64,000 nucleotides of DNA. Source: Williamsia sp. (lineage in GTDB: Bacteria > Bacteroidota > Bacteroidia > Chitinophagales > Chitinophagaceae). Where the stretch lies: NCBI GenBank assembly GCA_015069695.1, contig JADCRZ010000018.1, positions 62,001-126,000 of the forward strand. The letters run 5' to 3'. This document shows, piece after piece, positions 18,198-27,788 of this stretch. The position numbers and the translations under genes are program-made. The notes beneath the pieces are model-generated. The model was not told where the DNA came from, did not search any database, and saw nothing but the letters and a program-made list of their open reading frames with translations. Position 1 is the stretch's first letter. Each line of letters starts with the position of its first letter.

Positions 18198-20186
18198 ATG
18201 AACAAACAATCTCTTGTATTGGCCTTCCTTTTTCTTGTTGGCAGCTTTGCTGCGCTTTCTCAAACGCAGCCTGCACCGGCAGCAACTGCATCCCGGTACG
18301 ATCAGCACGAAGCGTTTGCACCCTTATTTTATCCTTCTTACGGCGATGAGTTCCGGTCAGCCAACGGCGCACCCGGTCCAAAATACTGGCAAAACGCGGC
18401 CAGCTACAAAATAGATGTATCGCTGGATGACCAGGCACATTCCATCACTGGCAGCGTGACCATTTCTTATAAAAACAACAGTCCGCAGTCACTCCCATTT
18501 CTCTGGCTGCAGCTGGACCAGAATATTTACAGCCTGCAATCAAGAGGTGTTGCGGCTACCGCCATCACCGGCGGACGCTGGGCCAACCGGAACAGCTTTG
18601 ATGGCGGATACAAGATCAGTTCCGTAAGCCTGCTGAAGGGCGGCAAGGAACAAAAGGCTGAATACAGGGTTTCAGACACCCGGATGCAGGTCACCCTGCC
18701 GCAGGCCATGCGTGCCGGCGGCGATTCTATCCGCATCAAGGTCGATTATTCTTTCCTGGTCCCCGAGTACGGCACCGACCGGATGGGCCGGATCAAAACC
18801 AACAACGGCTGGATCTATGAAATTGCCCAATGGTACCCGCGCATGTGTGTCTTCGACAATGTATATGGCTGGAACACCTTGCCTTATCTGGGACAGGGCG
18901 AGTTTTACCTGGAATACGGAAACTTTGAATACAGCATCAATGCACCGGCCTCGCACATCATTGTAGGCTCGGGCGAATTGCAGAACCCTGCAGAAGTACT
19001 GACGCCTGCGCAGGTGAGCCGGTTAAAACAAGCCCGCGAGAGCGAAAAAACAGTGATGCTGCGTACAGAAGCAGAGGTAACCGATCCGGCTTCCCGCCCT
19101 TCGAAAAGCAGGCTGACCTGGAAGTTCAAATGCACCAATGCCCGCGATGTGGCCTGGGCTTCTTCCACCGCTTTTGTATGGGATGCGGCCCGCATAGATT
19201 TGCCTGAGGGCAAAAAAGCGCTGGCTATGTCGGTTTATCCGGTAGAAAGCGCCCAGGATTCCGGCTGGAAGCGGTCAACTGAATTTGTAAAAGGATGTAT
19301 TGAGCATTATTCACAACAATGGTATCCCTATACGTATCCTGTAGCCACGAATGTAGCCGGCATTGTCGGCGGCATGGAGTACCCGGGCATTGTTTTCTGC
19401 AGCCAGCGTTCACAGCGGGGCGGTTTGTGGGGCGTAACCAGTCATGAGTTCGGACACAACTGGTTTCCCATGATCGTGGGCAGCAACGAACGCAAGTATC
19501 CCTGGATGGATGAAGGCTTCAATACGTTCATCAACGGAGTAGCAAACAAGGCGTTCAACAAGGGCGAGTTTTACAGAGGTATTCCCAACCGGGAGCGGAT
19601 GGGTGCTGGCATCGGCAGTGCGCGTTCAGAAAGCATCTTTACCATACCGGATGTGGTATCAGGCAACAACCTGGGCAGCACGGCATATAACAAACCCGGT
19701 ATGGGACTGGATCTGCTGCGCGAGGAAATACTGGGTGAAAAAGTTTTTGACCAGGCGTTCCGCTATTATATCAACAACTGGGCGTTCAAACATCCCACTC
19801 CTTTTGATTTCTTTCATGCCATCGAAAATGCCAGCGGCGAAACGCTCGACTGGTTCTGGAGAGGCTGGTTTATGGAAAACTGGAAGTTTGACCAGAGCGT
19901 GAGCGGGGTGGAATACCCGGGTGGAGATTCTACCAAGGGCGCCATCATAACCGTCAACAATTTGGAAAAACTGCCCATGCCGGTAACGGTCGAAGTAAAG
20001 GAAGCAGGCGGCAAAACAGGCAGGATCAAATTACCCGTGGAAGTATGGCAGCATGGCTCTACCTGGAAGTTCCTATATCCTTCCACCGCCAAGATCGAAT
20101 CTGTTGTGCTTGATCCGGACAAACGGTTGCCCGATGCAAACGAGGCCAACAATACCTGGAAAAGTGGTAGCCAGCAAGGATTCTAA
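18198..20186 (+). CDS. M1 family metallopeptidase (aminopeptidase-like), exported
   Basis: This 662-residue protein has a signal peptide ([19 protein letters not shown]..) and an N-terminal beta domain. Its catalytic domain has the zinc motif HEFGH near residue 416, with the third ligand Glu exactly 18 residues later ([10 protein letters not shown]). GGMEYPG takes the place of the GAMEN exopeptidase motif, as in many M1 members of this phylum. It probably trims peptides in the periplasm. The C-terminal region (about 570-662) is beta-rich and may be a substrate-binding domain. It is monocistronic and closed by a 25-base hairpin. Confidence 0.9.
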   Translation: MNKQSLVLAFLFLVGSFAALSQTQPAPAATASRYDQHEAFAPLFYPSYGDEFRSANGAPGPKYWQNAASYKIDVSLDDQAHSITGSVTISYKNNSPQSLPFLWLQLDQNIYSLQSRGVAATAITGGRWANRNSFDGGYKISSVSLLKGGKEQKAEYRVSDTRMQVTLPQAMRAGGDSIRIKVDYSFLVPEYGTDRMGRIKTNNGWIYEIAQWYPRMCVFDNVYGWNTLPYLGQGEFYLEYGNFEYSINAPASHIIVGSGELQNPAEVLTPAQVSRLKQARESEKTVMLRTEAEVTDPASRPSKSRLTWKFKCTNARDVAWASSTAFVWDAARIDLPEGKKALAMSVYPVESAQDSGWKRSTEFVKGCIEHYSQQWYPYTYPVATNVAGIVGGMEYPGIVFCSQRSQRGGLWGVTSHEFGHNWFPMIVGSNERKYPWMDEGFNTFINGVANKAFNKGEFYRGIPNRERMGAGIGSARSESIFTIPDVVSGNNLGSTAYNKPGMGLDLLREEILGEKVFDQAFRYYINNWAFKHPTPFDFFHAIENASGETLDWFWRGWFMENWKFDQSVSGVEYPGGDSTKGAIITVNNLEKLPMPVTVEVKEAGGKTGRIKLPVEVWQHGSTWKFLYPSTAKIESVVLDPDKRLPDANEANNTWKSGSQQGF

Positions 20187-20202
20187 AACCATCAAAGGCT
20201 AA

Positions 20203-20258
20203 CAATAAAAGATAAGAGGAGCGGTAACACAGTACCGCTCCTCTTATCTTTTATTGTA
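20203..20258. terminator. Perfect 25-base-pair bidirectional terminator
   Basis: Arms 20203-20227 and 20234-20258 are perfectly complementary around a 6-base loop (ACACAG). The outer parts are A-rich on the left and T-rich on the right, which suits termination of both the M1 peptidase and the convergent tgt. Confidence 0.88.
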
Positions 20259-20269
20259 CCCATGCCGCG

Positions 20270-21409
20270 CTACAATCGCTGCTGCAGGATTTCTACCTGC
20301 TGATTTTTCCATGAAATAAAGTCTCCCTGCAAAATATGCTGGCGGGCTTCAGTGACCAGGTGCAGGTAGAAAGCCAGGTTGTGAACGCTGGCGATGGTGA
20401 GGCCAAGATATTCCTTGCTCTTCATCAGGTGACGCAGGTAGGCTTTGCTGTAATGCTGGCTGATGGCGCAATTGATGCCATCATCGATGGGCGAGAAATC
20501 ACGCGCCCATTTCTGGTTGTCGATGTTGATAATTCCTTTTGAAGTAAACAACATGGCATTGCGTCCGTTGCGCGTGGGCATTACGCAGTCAAACATATCA
20601 ATGCCCAGGGCGATGTTTTCCAGGATGTTCCAGGGTGTGCCCACGCCCATCAGGTAACGGGGTTTGTCGGCCGGCAGCGACTCACAACATAGCTGGCAGA
20701 ATTCATACATCATGCCCTCCGGCTCTCCCACACTCAATCCGCCAATCGCATTGCCCACTGCGCCCTGTGCGCTGATAAACTCACAGGAAGCCTTCCTCAG
20801 GTCAGCATACACACCGCCCTGTACGATCGGAAAGAGGTGCTGTGTGTAGCCGTACTTCTCTTCCGTTGCCGACAAGCGGCTTATGCACCGCGACAGCCAC
20901 CTGTGCGTAAGCTCCATGGACTCCTTTGCATATTCATAACTGCTGGGGTAAGGCGGACATTCATCAAATGCCATGATGATGTCGGCACCGATGGTGCGTT
21001 GAATATCCATGACCCGTTCCGGCGTGAACAGGTGTTGCGAGCCATCGATGTGCGAGCGGAACACCACACCTTCCTCGGTGATCTTGCGGTTGTTTGCCAG
21101 TGAAAAAACCTGGTAGCCCCCACTGTCGGTCAGGATGGGTTTGTCCCAACCACTGAAGGCATGCAAACCACCGGCTTGCTCCAACACGTCGAGGCCGGGG
21201 CGCAGATACAAATGGTAGGTATTTCCTAAAATAATTTGTGCTTTTACATCTTCATTTAACTGCTGGTGCGTAACAGCTTTCACGGTACCTGCAGTGCCTA
21301 CGGGCATAAAAATCGGTGTCAGAATTTCTCCGTGATCCGTGACTATCTTACCCGCTCTTGCACCGGACGCTTGACCGGCATATGCTACCTCAAATTTGAA
21401 TAGAGCCAT
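20270..21409 (-). CDS. tgt: tRNA-guanine transglycosylase (Tgt)
   Basis: The 379-residue enzyme exchanges G34 of GUN-anticodon tRNAs for the queuosine precursor. The nucleophile region (ILTDSGGYQVFSL), the substrate motif MAFDECPPYP and GGLSVGEPEGMMYE are all present. The usual C-terminal zinc motif CxCxxC before YSRAYLRHL is absent: the same place reads INCAIS before QHYSKAYLRHL. This may be a phylum-wide variant. It is transcribed divergently from the glycosyltransferase at 21507. No other queuosine gene is nearby. Confidence 0.92.
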   Translation of the reverse strand: MALFKFEVAYAGQASGARAGKIVTDHGEILTPIFMPVGTAGTVKAVTHQQLNEDVKAQIILGNTYHLYLRPGLDVLEQAGGLHAFSGWDKPILTDSGGYQVFSLANNRKITEEGVVFRSHIDGSQHLFTPERVMDIQRTIGADIIMAFDECPPYPSSYEYAKESMELTHRWLSRCISRLSATEEKYGYTQHLFPIVQGGVYADLRKASCEFISAQGAVGNAIGGLSVGEPEGMMYEFCQLCCESLPADKPRYLMGVGTPWNILENIALGIDMFDCVMPTRNGRNAMLFTSKGIINIDNQKWARDFSPIDDGINCAISQHYSKAYLRHLMKSKEYLGLTIASVHNLAFYLHLVTEARQHILQGDFISWKNQQVEILQQRL

Positions 21410-21506
21410 GGCGCGAAGATAGAGCTAAAGCCCAACCCGGCTCACCCCTCTGCTTCCTCTTTCAGGCAAGATTCATTACTTTCGCAGCTAACTGTAGAAA
21501 ATTTGC

Positions 21507-22631
21507 ATGCAATTCTTGATCTATTGGCGGGAGGGATTATTTGGAGGGTTTGTGTTTGTTACTGTTGTTCAGCTTTTTTACTACTTGTATTTCTTTCGCC
21601 GGCTTGCATTTTTCTCGGTACCTGAAAAAACAAAATCACAACAACATCCTGTAAGCGTCGTAATCAGCGCCCGCAACGAGGCGGCCGAGCTGGCCAAAAA
21701 CCTGCCCGGCGTGCTGGTGCAAACCTACCGCACCACACATGAAGTGATTGTGGTGAACCACAACAGTCTTGACGAAACCGCCTACCTGCTCGAAGAGCTG
21801 CAGAAAACATTCCGGCACCTGCAACCCGTCAACCTCAAGCAGGATGCGATCGGTATCCCGGGTAAAAAATATCCGCTTTCTATTGGCATCAAGGAAGCCA
21901 AGCATGAAATCATTTTGCTGACCGATGCCGACTGCATACCGGCTTCCGAGTTCTGGATACAAAAAATGCAGAACGGGTACAACGAAGAAACAGATGTGGT
22001 GCTGGGGTATGGGGCTTATCATAAAAAGCCCGGACTGCTCAACAAGCTGATCCGTTTTGAGACCTTTCATACTGCCCTGCAATATTTTTCTTATGCCCTG
22101 GCCGGCACACCTTATATGGGCGTTGGCAGAAATCTGTCTTACAAAAAAGGACTTTTCTTTCGCAACAAAGGTTTTTCTGCCATCAACCATGTGATGAGCG
22201 GGGATGATGATTTATTTATCAGCATGGTAGCCGGCAAACACAACACCAACGTGGTCATCGACCAGGAGGCCATTACCTTGTCTGAACCACCCAAAAATTT
22301 CAATGAATGGATCCGGCAAAAAACCAGGCATTATACAACCGGTAAATACTACAAACCGGTCCACAAATTTTTGCTGGGACTTTACTCCTTTTCCCACTTT
22401 TTGTTTTACCCGCTTTTTGTTGCTGCATTGGTATGGTATGATTGGAAATGGGCCATACCGGCTTTTTTCATCCGTTTCCTGCTGCAGGCGCTTGTCTATC
22501 ACAAAGCCATGCGGAAACTGAATGAACACGATCTTTTTCCCTGGTGGTGGGTGCTGGATTTGTGGATGTTTTTTTATTACATCATCTTTGCTCCTGCTGT
22601 ATGGAAAAAGCCCCGCAAAACCTGGAAATAA
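21507..22631 (+). CDS. Family 2 glycosyltransferase, membrane-bound
   Basis: A 374-residue protein with one N-terminal helix (FVFVTVVQLFYYLYFF), a GT-A catalytic domain with VVISARNEAAEL and the DxD-like metal site LTDADCIPAS, and two or three C-terminal helices. It probably transfers a sugar at the cytoplasmic face of the inner membrane; the acceptor is unknown. Its last 31 bases overlap the start of rsmG, so the two are translationally coupled. A near-consensus box TACTTTCG lies at 21477-21484. Confidence 0.83.
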   Translation: MQFLIYWREGLFGGFVFVTVVQLFYYLYFFRRLAFFSVPEKTKSQQHPVSVVISARNEAAELAKNLPGVLVQTYRTTHEVIVVNHNSLDETAYLLEELQKTFRHLQPVNLKQDAIGIPGKKYPLSIGIKEAKHEIILLTDADCIPASEFWIQKMQNGYNEETDVVLGYGAYHKKPGLLNKLIRFETFHTALQYFSYALAGTPYMGVGRNLSYKKGLFFRNKGFSAINHVMSGDDDLFISMVAGKHNTNVVIDQEAITLSEPPKNFNEWIRQKTRHYTTGKYYKPVHKFLLGLYSFSHFLFYPLFVAALVWYDWKWAIPAFFIRFLLQALVYHKAMRKLNEHDLFPWWWVLDLWMFFYYIIFAPAVWKKPRKTWK

Positions 22632-23269
22632 TTTTAAAGTACTTTGCCGATTTTACACCCCGGCAGCTGGATCAGTATGGGGCTTTGTACGATTTGTACA
22701 AAACCCACAACGAGCGCATCAATGTGATCTCCAGAAAAGACATAGACAGCTTGTATGAAAAGCATGTGCTGCACTCGCTCAGCATTGCGGCGGTTACAGA
22801 ATTTGTACCGGGTACAACCATTCTTGATATCGGCACTGGTGGCGGTTTTCCGGGAATACCACTGGCCATCTTCTTCCCGGAAGTTCAATTTTACCTGGCC
22901 GACAGTATTGCCAAAAAAATCAGCGTGGTAGATGAAATTGCAAAAGCCCTCGGCCTCACCAATGTAGTTACCCAAAACATCCGCGTAGAACAAATCCGCA
23001 ACCAACGTTTTGATTACACCATCTCCCGTGCGGTAGCGCCTCTGAAGGACCTCTGGAAATGGAGCAAACCCCTCCTCAAGAAGCGTCCCGCTACGCCACC
23101 AATCACGCCCACTACAGCCCAATTCGCCCCCGGCCTCATCTGCTTAAAAGGAGGCGACCTGGCCCAGGAAATCTCCGGCAGCGGCACCCGCCCCTCCATC
23201 ATGGAAATCACCGACATCTTTCCCGAAGAAGCATTCAAGGAAAAATTCCTGCTGTATGTGCCTGCGTGA
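22601..23269 (+). CDS. rsmG: 16S rRNA (guanine527-N7)-methyltransferase
   Basis: The ATG at 22601 (MEKAPQNLEIILKYF) gives 222 residues, the normal family length; a longer frame from 22544 lies inside the glycosyltransferase. The family pattern is intact: NVISRKD, HVLHSLS, the SAM-binding loop ILDIGTGGGFPGIPLAI, the acidic strand end LADSI, and ISRAVAPLKDLWKW. It methylates G527 in the 530 loop of 16S rRNA; loss of the enzyme is known to give low-level streptomycin resistance. The start lies inside the preceding gene. Confidence 0.92.
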   Translation: MEKAPQNLEIILKYFADFTPRQLDQYGALYDLYKTHNERINVISRKDIDSLYEKHVLHSLSIAAVTEFVPGTTILDIGTGGGFPGIPLAIFFPEVQFYLADSIAKKISVVDEIAKALGLTNVVTQNIRVEQIRNQRFDYTISRAVAPLKDLWKWSKPLLKKRPATPPITPTTAQFAPGLICLKGGDLAQEISGSGTRPSIMEITDIFPEEAFKEKFLLYVPA

Positions 23270-23284
23270 GTTGTCTGTCTTGAA

Positions 23285-23386
23285 CCTTGATTTTTTTGCT
23301 TCTTTTTGCATCAAGGCAAAAAGAAGACGGAGTCCCCGCTCAGCCTTGATTTTTGCTACTTTTTTTTTATCAAGAAAAAAAAGTAG
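23285..23386. repeat. Tandem pair of CTTGAT...ATCAAG-type hairpins
   Basis: Two related units follow rsmG. Each begins CCTTGATTTTT and folds into a stem with the same ATCAAG loop: CTTCTTTTTGC/GCAAAAAGAAG (23299-23309 with 23316-23326) and CTACTTTTTTTT/AAAAAAAAGTAG (23356-23367 with 23375-23386). They are diverged copies of one element of about 60 bases. They lie between convergent genes and may also terminate transcription. The form resembles an interspersed short palindromic repeat family. Confidence 0.65.
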
Positions 23387-23394
23387 ACAAACTC

Positions 23395-24285
23395 TCACTT
23401 CTTCTCATACTTGAACCTCACCGCCGCACTCTTTTGCTCTGTAGAAGACAAATATACCTCGTAGCGCTTTTTGCCTGAGGTTACGACCATCAGGGCGGTG
23501 TTGGGGGGAATGGAACCAAGGTTCTCGGCGTACATGATCATTTCGTAGTCTTTGGAAGGAATTACGGGGACGTTTACGGTGATGGGTTTGGCCGTCAGTC
23601 CTTTTTTGTAGAGGATCAGCTGCTGGTTTAAAAAGATGGAGATGGTATCGCCGTCGATTTGTCCGTTGTCATAGAGTTCCAATTTTACGGCAGAGGTGTC
23701 AAGTACGAGGGTTTGCACCAGTTCTATTTTTCTGGATATAGGAGGCAGGGTACGCTGGATGGCAGCCAGTTCCGGGGATTGGATGGCATCATCGATTCCA
23801 AAAGCTGACTCCACAACCCTTTTGAGGGTTACTTTTCCGTGCGGACAGTTTTCTTTTGTGCCCATCATCACGCCGTCCCAGGTACCGCTCAGGACTTCTT
23901 CGTTGTTGAGTTTTGTCAGGGTCAGGTCATAGGTCTTTATGCATGGAACACAGTTGGGCGGGATACTGTAGCGAAGCACTCTCTCCTCCATCAACACCAT
24001 GCGCTTGGTAGTCATGTTGACCTTGCCATTGAAATTGAGTTTTACATAACGCGAGGTATCGTAATAATCATAGGTAGTACCGGCGAGCTGCACGGCGCTG
24101 TGCTGGATCTGGATTTCAATAAAGTATTCCGGATAGCAACCACCGGGTGCCTGGGTAAGCTTGCCTCTCCATACGCCATTAAAATCCTGGCTCAAAGCGG
24201 CCCCTGTCAGGAAGCAGTTAAAAAGCAAGAAGAGGAATGCAGTGCGGACGGGCAGCAGGCAGCAGTTTGGTGATAAACAGGTCAT
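23395..24285 (-). CDS. Secreted protein of unknown function, shorter of two paralogues
   Basis: The 296-residue protein has a signal peptide region (VRTAFLFLLFNCFLTGAALS) and an N-terminal beta-rich domain opening with FNGVWRGKL. The C-terminal domain reads LELYDNGQIDGDTISIFLNQQLIL...ENLGSIPPNTALMVV...STEQKSAAVRFKYEKK. Both ends align with the neighbour at 24385-25635, which shows a tandem duplication. The C-terminal module looks like a compact beta-sandwich with a conserved N-G-x-I-D-x-D-T-I-S element. Function is unknown; an envelope or extracellular role follows only from the signal. Confidence 0.75.
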   Translation of the reverse strand: MTCLSPNCCLLPVRTAFLFLLFNCFLTGAALSQDFNGVWRGKLTQAPGGCYPEYFIEIQIQHSAVQLAGTTYDYYDTSRYVKLNFNGKVNMTTKRMVLMEERVLRYSIPPNCVPCIKTYDLTLTKLNNEEVLSGTWDGVMMGTKENCPHGKVTLKRVVESAFGIDDAIQSPELAAIQRTLPPISRKIELVQTLVLDTSAVKLELYDNGQIDGDTISIFLNQQLILYKKGLTAKPITVNVPVIPSKDYEMIMYAENLGSIPPNTALMVVTSGKKRYEVYLSSTEQKSAAVRFKYEKK

Positions 24286-24384
24286 GTATTAAAAATAGTG
24301 AATTGCACCAAATCAGGCTAAAATTATCTGGCAAAAATGATAAATGGCTCACATCATTTTTTTTCTAACCCATTTGTAAACTAT

Positions 24385-25635
24385 CTACGCCGGTTTTTTA
24401 TACCGGAAGGCAACAACCGCATTCTTTTGCTCAGTAGACGTAATACGCACCTCCATGTTCTGATCGCCTGCTTTTACGACCATCAGGGAAGTATTGGGGG
24501 GAATATCTCCCAGGTTCTCTGCCACCATTACCAGTTCATGGTACTCGTTGTCATCATCCAGGGTAAACCTAACAGTAATGGGTGTGGTGGTCAGCATCTG
24601 TTTTGACACAACCAGCTTTTTGTCGAGGTACACAGAAATGGTATCATGATCAATGGTACCATTGTCATAGATATTGATCAACACTTCCCGGCTGGATAAG
24701 TTGATGGTTTTTACCAGCTCATTTTCCCTGTTGACCAGCACCTTCGGAACAATGGTAACAGGCGCCATTTTCTTTGTTTGCGGCGTATCGGCTTTGGCCA
24801 GATTGGGAATAGATGTTTTCTCCGACGGATTGGGAGCGGCAGGCTCTTCCTTTTTCACGGGAGGCTTTGGCCTGGGAGGCGTGTTTCTGGCAATAGCCGT
24901 ACTGCTATCCTTTCTGGGAGTGGTTTTGGGAGGATTGTTTTTGGCCGAACCAGTGCTGGGCGGATTGTTATTCCCCGTACCAGGCTTTACCGGATTGTTC
25001 CTGGCCAGATTGGGCTGAGCAGACAAGGGCTTTTTTGTTCCCGGCTTTGTTGGCGTGGTTGTTTTCACACTGCTCTTACCGGTAGGTGCCGGCTTCTTCT
25101 TTGGCGTGTTGGCAGCCAGCATCTCACGTTGCTGCTGCTCAATGGACCTGCGTACCAAAAAAGGTTCTTTGTGAAAATCCGAGGTAGAAACTTTTTGCAA
25201 AAAGACCGTGCCCTTGCCGCAAAACGAAGAATCTTTTTCACCATAGCTGACATAAGTTCCTTCCAGGAATTCATCATCTCCGTTCCTGGAATATTTCAGA
25301 TAACAGGTCATGATACACGCATAGCTGTTTTGCGCCATCCTCACTTCTACTGTTTTCAGCTCGCGGAGCTTTACCTCTCCTGTTTTCTTATTCAATGAGC
25401 CATCTGCAGTTGCTTTGCCATAAAAGACAGTTGTTTTATACGAGTAGGTAACGCCGTTTAGTTCATTGCCTTTTAGTTGTTCAATCTGTACTTCAAACTT
25501 GTACTTGTTTTCCAGGTTAAACATATCCAGCATCCGTTCAGAAGAGTTGAAATTGCCCCGCCAGATCCCGGTTATATCCTGTGCACAACAGAGGGAGGCA
25601 AGAAAAAGCATCACAACAGATAAGGCCATTTTCAT
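24385..25635 (-). CDS. Secreted protein of unknown function with Pro-rich linker, longer paralogue
   Basis: A 416-residue protein with a signal peptide (MKMALSVVMLFLASLCCAQ). It has the same N-terminal domain (ITGIWRGNF) and C-terminal module (INIYDNGTIDHDTISVYLDKKLV...NLGDIPPNTSLMVV...STEQKNAVVAFRYKKPA) as the downstream gene at 23395. Between them, residues about 180-290 form a low-complexity linker rich in Pro, Lys, Asn and Thr that is lacking in the paralogue. The linker suggests a flexible spacer across a surface layer. The two genes lie 99 bases apart in the same direction and may form an operon. Confidence 0.75.
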   Translation of the reverse strand: MKMALSVVMLFLASLCCAQDITGIWRGNFNSSERMLDMFNLENKYKFEVQIEQLKGNELNGVTYSYKTTVFYGKATADGSLNKKTGEVKLRELKTVEVRMAQNSYACIMTCYLKYSRNGDDEFLEGTYVSYGEKDSSFCGKGTVFLQKVSTSDFHKEPFLVRRSIEQQQREMLAANTPKKKPAPTGKSSVKTTTPTKPGTKKPLSAQPNLARNNPVKPGTGNNNPPSTGSAKNNPPKTTPRKDSSTAIARNTPPRPKPPVKKEEPAAPNPSEKTSIPNLAKADTPQTKKMAPVTIVPKVLVNRENELVKTINLSSREVLINIYDNGTIDHDTISVYLDKKLVVSKQMLTTTPITVRFTLDDDNEYHELVMVAENLGDIPPNTSLMVVKAGDQNMEVRITSTEQKNAVVAFRYKKPA

Positions 25636-25715
25636 CCATGCAAATTAAGACGAAAATGTGGGTTAATGCCCCTTCTATTTCCCCCTGGCTTCTGCTTTAT
25701 CTGCCAATACTTCGT

Positions 25716-25723
25716 TAATTTTG
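25716..25723 (+). promoter_or_regulatory. Candidate -7 promoter box for thrS
   Basis: TAATTTTG matches TAnnTTTG and lies 26 bases before the chosen thrS ATG (25750). It falls inside the longer reading frame from 25666, which argues that the downstream ATG is the true start. No exact TTTG is found at -33. Confidence 0.45.
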
Positions 25724-25749
25724 CCCTCCATAAAAACGGACAATTCCAG

Positions 25750-27693
25750 ATGATTCATGTAACATTACCAGATGGTGCAGTAAAAGAAATGGCTGACGGC
25801 GCCTCAGCCATGGACGTAGCAAAATCAATTTCCGAGGGCCTGGCAAGAAAAGTACTGGCAGCAAAAGTAGACGGCGAGATCAGGGATGCCAGCAGGCCGC
25901 TTCCGGATAATACGGCCCTGACCCTGCTCACGTGGCAGGATGCAGGCGGTAAATCTACTTTCTGGCATTCATCGGCCCACCTGATGGCAGAAGCAGTGGA
26001 AGCCCTTTACCCGGGCGTAAAATTCTGGGTAGGGCCGGCCGTTGACAACGGGTTTTACTACGACATGGACCTGGGCGGCCGGCAGATCGGGGAAGAAGAC
26101 CTGCGCAAGCTGGAGGCCAAGATGATAGAGCTCGCGCGGAAAAACAGCAGCTATATCCGCAAGGAAGTGCCTAAGGCAGAAGCGATCCAGTATTTTTCAG
26201 ACAAAGGCGATGAATACAAGCTGGATCTGCTGGGCGGACTGAAAGACGGTGAGATCACCTTCTACACACAAGGTGATTTTACTGACCTGTGCCGCGGTCC
26301 GCACATTCCACAAACCGGACTGATCAAAGCGGTCAAGCTTACCAACATTGCGGGGGCTTACTGGAAGGGAGATGAGAAGAACAAGATGCTGACCCGCGTC
26401 TACGGCATTGCCTTTCCTTCCCAGAAAGAGCTGGATGAATACCTGGCCATGCTGGAAGAAGCCAAAAAGCGCGACCACCGCAAGCTGGGAAAAGAACTGG
26501 GCATCTTTACCTTTGATGATGAAGTAGGTCCGGGGCTGCCGTTGTGGATGCCCAATGGCACCATCATCATCGAAGAGCTGGAAAGACTGGCCAAAGAAAC
26601 CGAGCTGAAAGCCGGCTACAAACGGGTTGTAACCCCGCATATCGCAAAAGAAAGCCTGTATATTACCAGCGGTCACCTGCCCTATTACCAGGACAGCATG
26701 TACCCATCAATGGAGCTGGAGGGCGTGAAGTACTACCTCAAATCCATGAACTGTCCGCACCACCACAAAATATTTGCCGCCGAACCGCGGAGCTACAAAG
26801 ACATTCCGCTCAGGCTGGCTGAGTATGGAACCTGCTACCGCTACGAGCAAAGCGGCGAGCTGTTTGGCCTGATGCGGGTGCGCTGTCTCCACATGAACGA
26901 TGCCCATATTTACTGTACAAGGGAACAGTTTAATGAAGAGTTCAAAGCTGTGAACGACATGTACCTGAAGTACTTCAAGATCTTTGGCATTGAAAAATAT
27001 GTGATGCGGCTTTCCCTGCACAATCCTGAAAAGCTGGGACAGAAATACATCAACGAGCCGGAGCTGTGGAAAGAAACCGAGACCCTGGTACGGGATGTGC
27101 TGATCAAAACAAACACCCCCTTTGTGGAAGTGGCTGATGAAGCGGCATTTTATGGTCCGAAGATTGATGTGCAGATCTGGAGCACCATCGGGCGTGAGTT
27201 TACGCTGGCAACCAACCAGGTTGATTTTGCGCAAGGAAGGCGTTTTAAGCTGGAATTTACCAACCAGCACAACCAGGCAGAAACCCCGCTGATTATTCAC
27301 CGGGCTCCGCTGGGTACGCACGAGCGCTTTATCGGCTTTTTGCTGGAGCATTATGCCGGGAGGTTTCCACTTTGGCTGGCCCCCCTGCAGATAAAAATTT
27401 TGCCGATTAGCGATAAGTTTTTAGATTACGCACAAACTATTTTAGAATCGCTGAAAAATGCAGATATTCGTGCAGAGGTAGATGACCGCAGCGAAAAGAT
27501 CGGAAAAAAGATACGTGATACAGAACTGGCCAAAGTACCTTATATGCTGGTAATCGGAGAAAAAGAGCAGGCAGAAAACAAAGTTTCTGTCCGCCGGCAT
27601 GGAAAAGGTGATCAAGGCGCCAAGGCCCTGCCGGAATTTATTGCTGAGGTCAGCGCGGAAATAAAAGACAGGATCGCAGAGACTGCATCGTAA
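25750..27693 (+). CDS. thrS: Threonyl-tRNA synthetase
   Basis: The start MIHVTLPDGAVKEM at 25750 opens the TGS domain directly and gives 647 residues, the usual size. Domains in order are TGS (1-60), the editing domain with HSSAHLMAEAV and TDLCRGPHI, the class II catalytic core, and the anticodon-binding domain (about 545-647, APLQIKILPISDKF). The catalytic zinc ligands can be followed: Cys in MNCPHHHK, then His residues in TNQHNQ and IIHRAPLGTHERF. It attaches threonine to tRNA-Thr and clears mischarged serine. It leads the thrS-infC cluster, with 95 bases to infC. Confidence 0.96.
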   Translation: MIHVTLPDGAVKEMADGASAMDVAKSISEGLARKVLAAKVDGEIRDASRPLPDNTALTLLTWQDAGGKSTFWHSSAHLMAEAVEALYPGVKFWVGPAVDNGFYYDMDLGGRQIGEEDLRKLEAKMIELARKNSSYIRKEVPKAEAIQYFSDKGDEYKLDLLGGLKDGEITFYTQGDFTDLCRGPHIPQTGLIKAVKLTNIAGAYWKGDEKNKMLTRVYGIAFPSQKELDEYLAMLEEAKKRDHRKLGKELGIFTFDDEVGPGLPLWMPNGTIIIEELERLAKETELKAGYKRVVTPHIAKESLYITSGHLPYYQDSMYPSMELEGVKYYLKSMNCPHHHKIFAAEPRSYKDIPLRLAEYGTCYRYEQSGELFGLMRVRCLHMNDAHIYCTREQFNEEFKAVNDMYLKYFKIFGIEKYVMRLSLHNPEKLGQKYINEPELWKETETLVRDVLIKTNTPFVEVADEAAFYGPKIDVQIWSTIGREFTLATNQVDFAQGRRFKLEFTNQHNQAETPLIIHRAPLGTHERFIGFLLEHYAGRFPLWLAPLQIKILPISDKFLDYAQTILESLKNADIRAEVDDRSEKIGKKIRDTELAKVPYMLVIGEKEQAENKVSVRRHGKGDQGAKALPEFIAEVSAEIKDRIAETAS

Positions 27694-27788
27694 AACCGGA
27701 ACAACAATCACTGCAATTGAATCACTTTATTTATAAATTTTTTTAACCATCCACCAAGAACCCGTATTCGTTCATTCAAAAATTGTAA

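Noticed and set aside
24900-25110. Repetitive sequence resembling a short tandem array
   Set aside because: It encodes the Pro/Lys/Asn-rich linker of the 24385-25635 gene; the repetition comes from low-complexity protein sequence, not from a DNA repeat or CRISPR.
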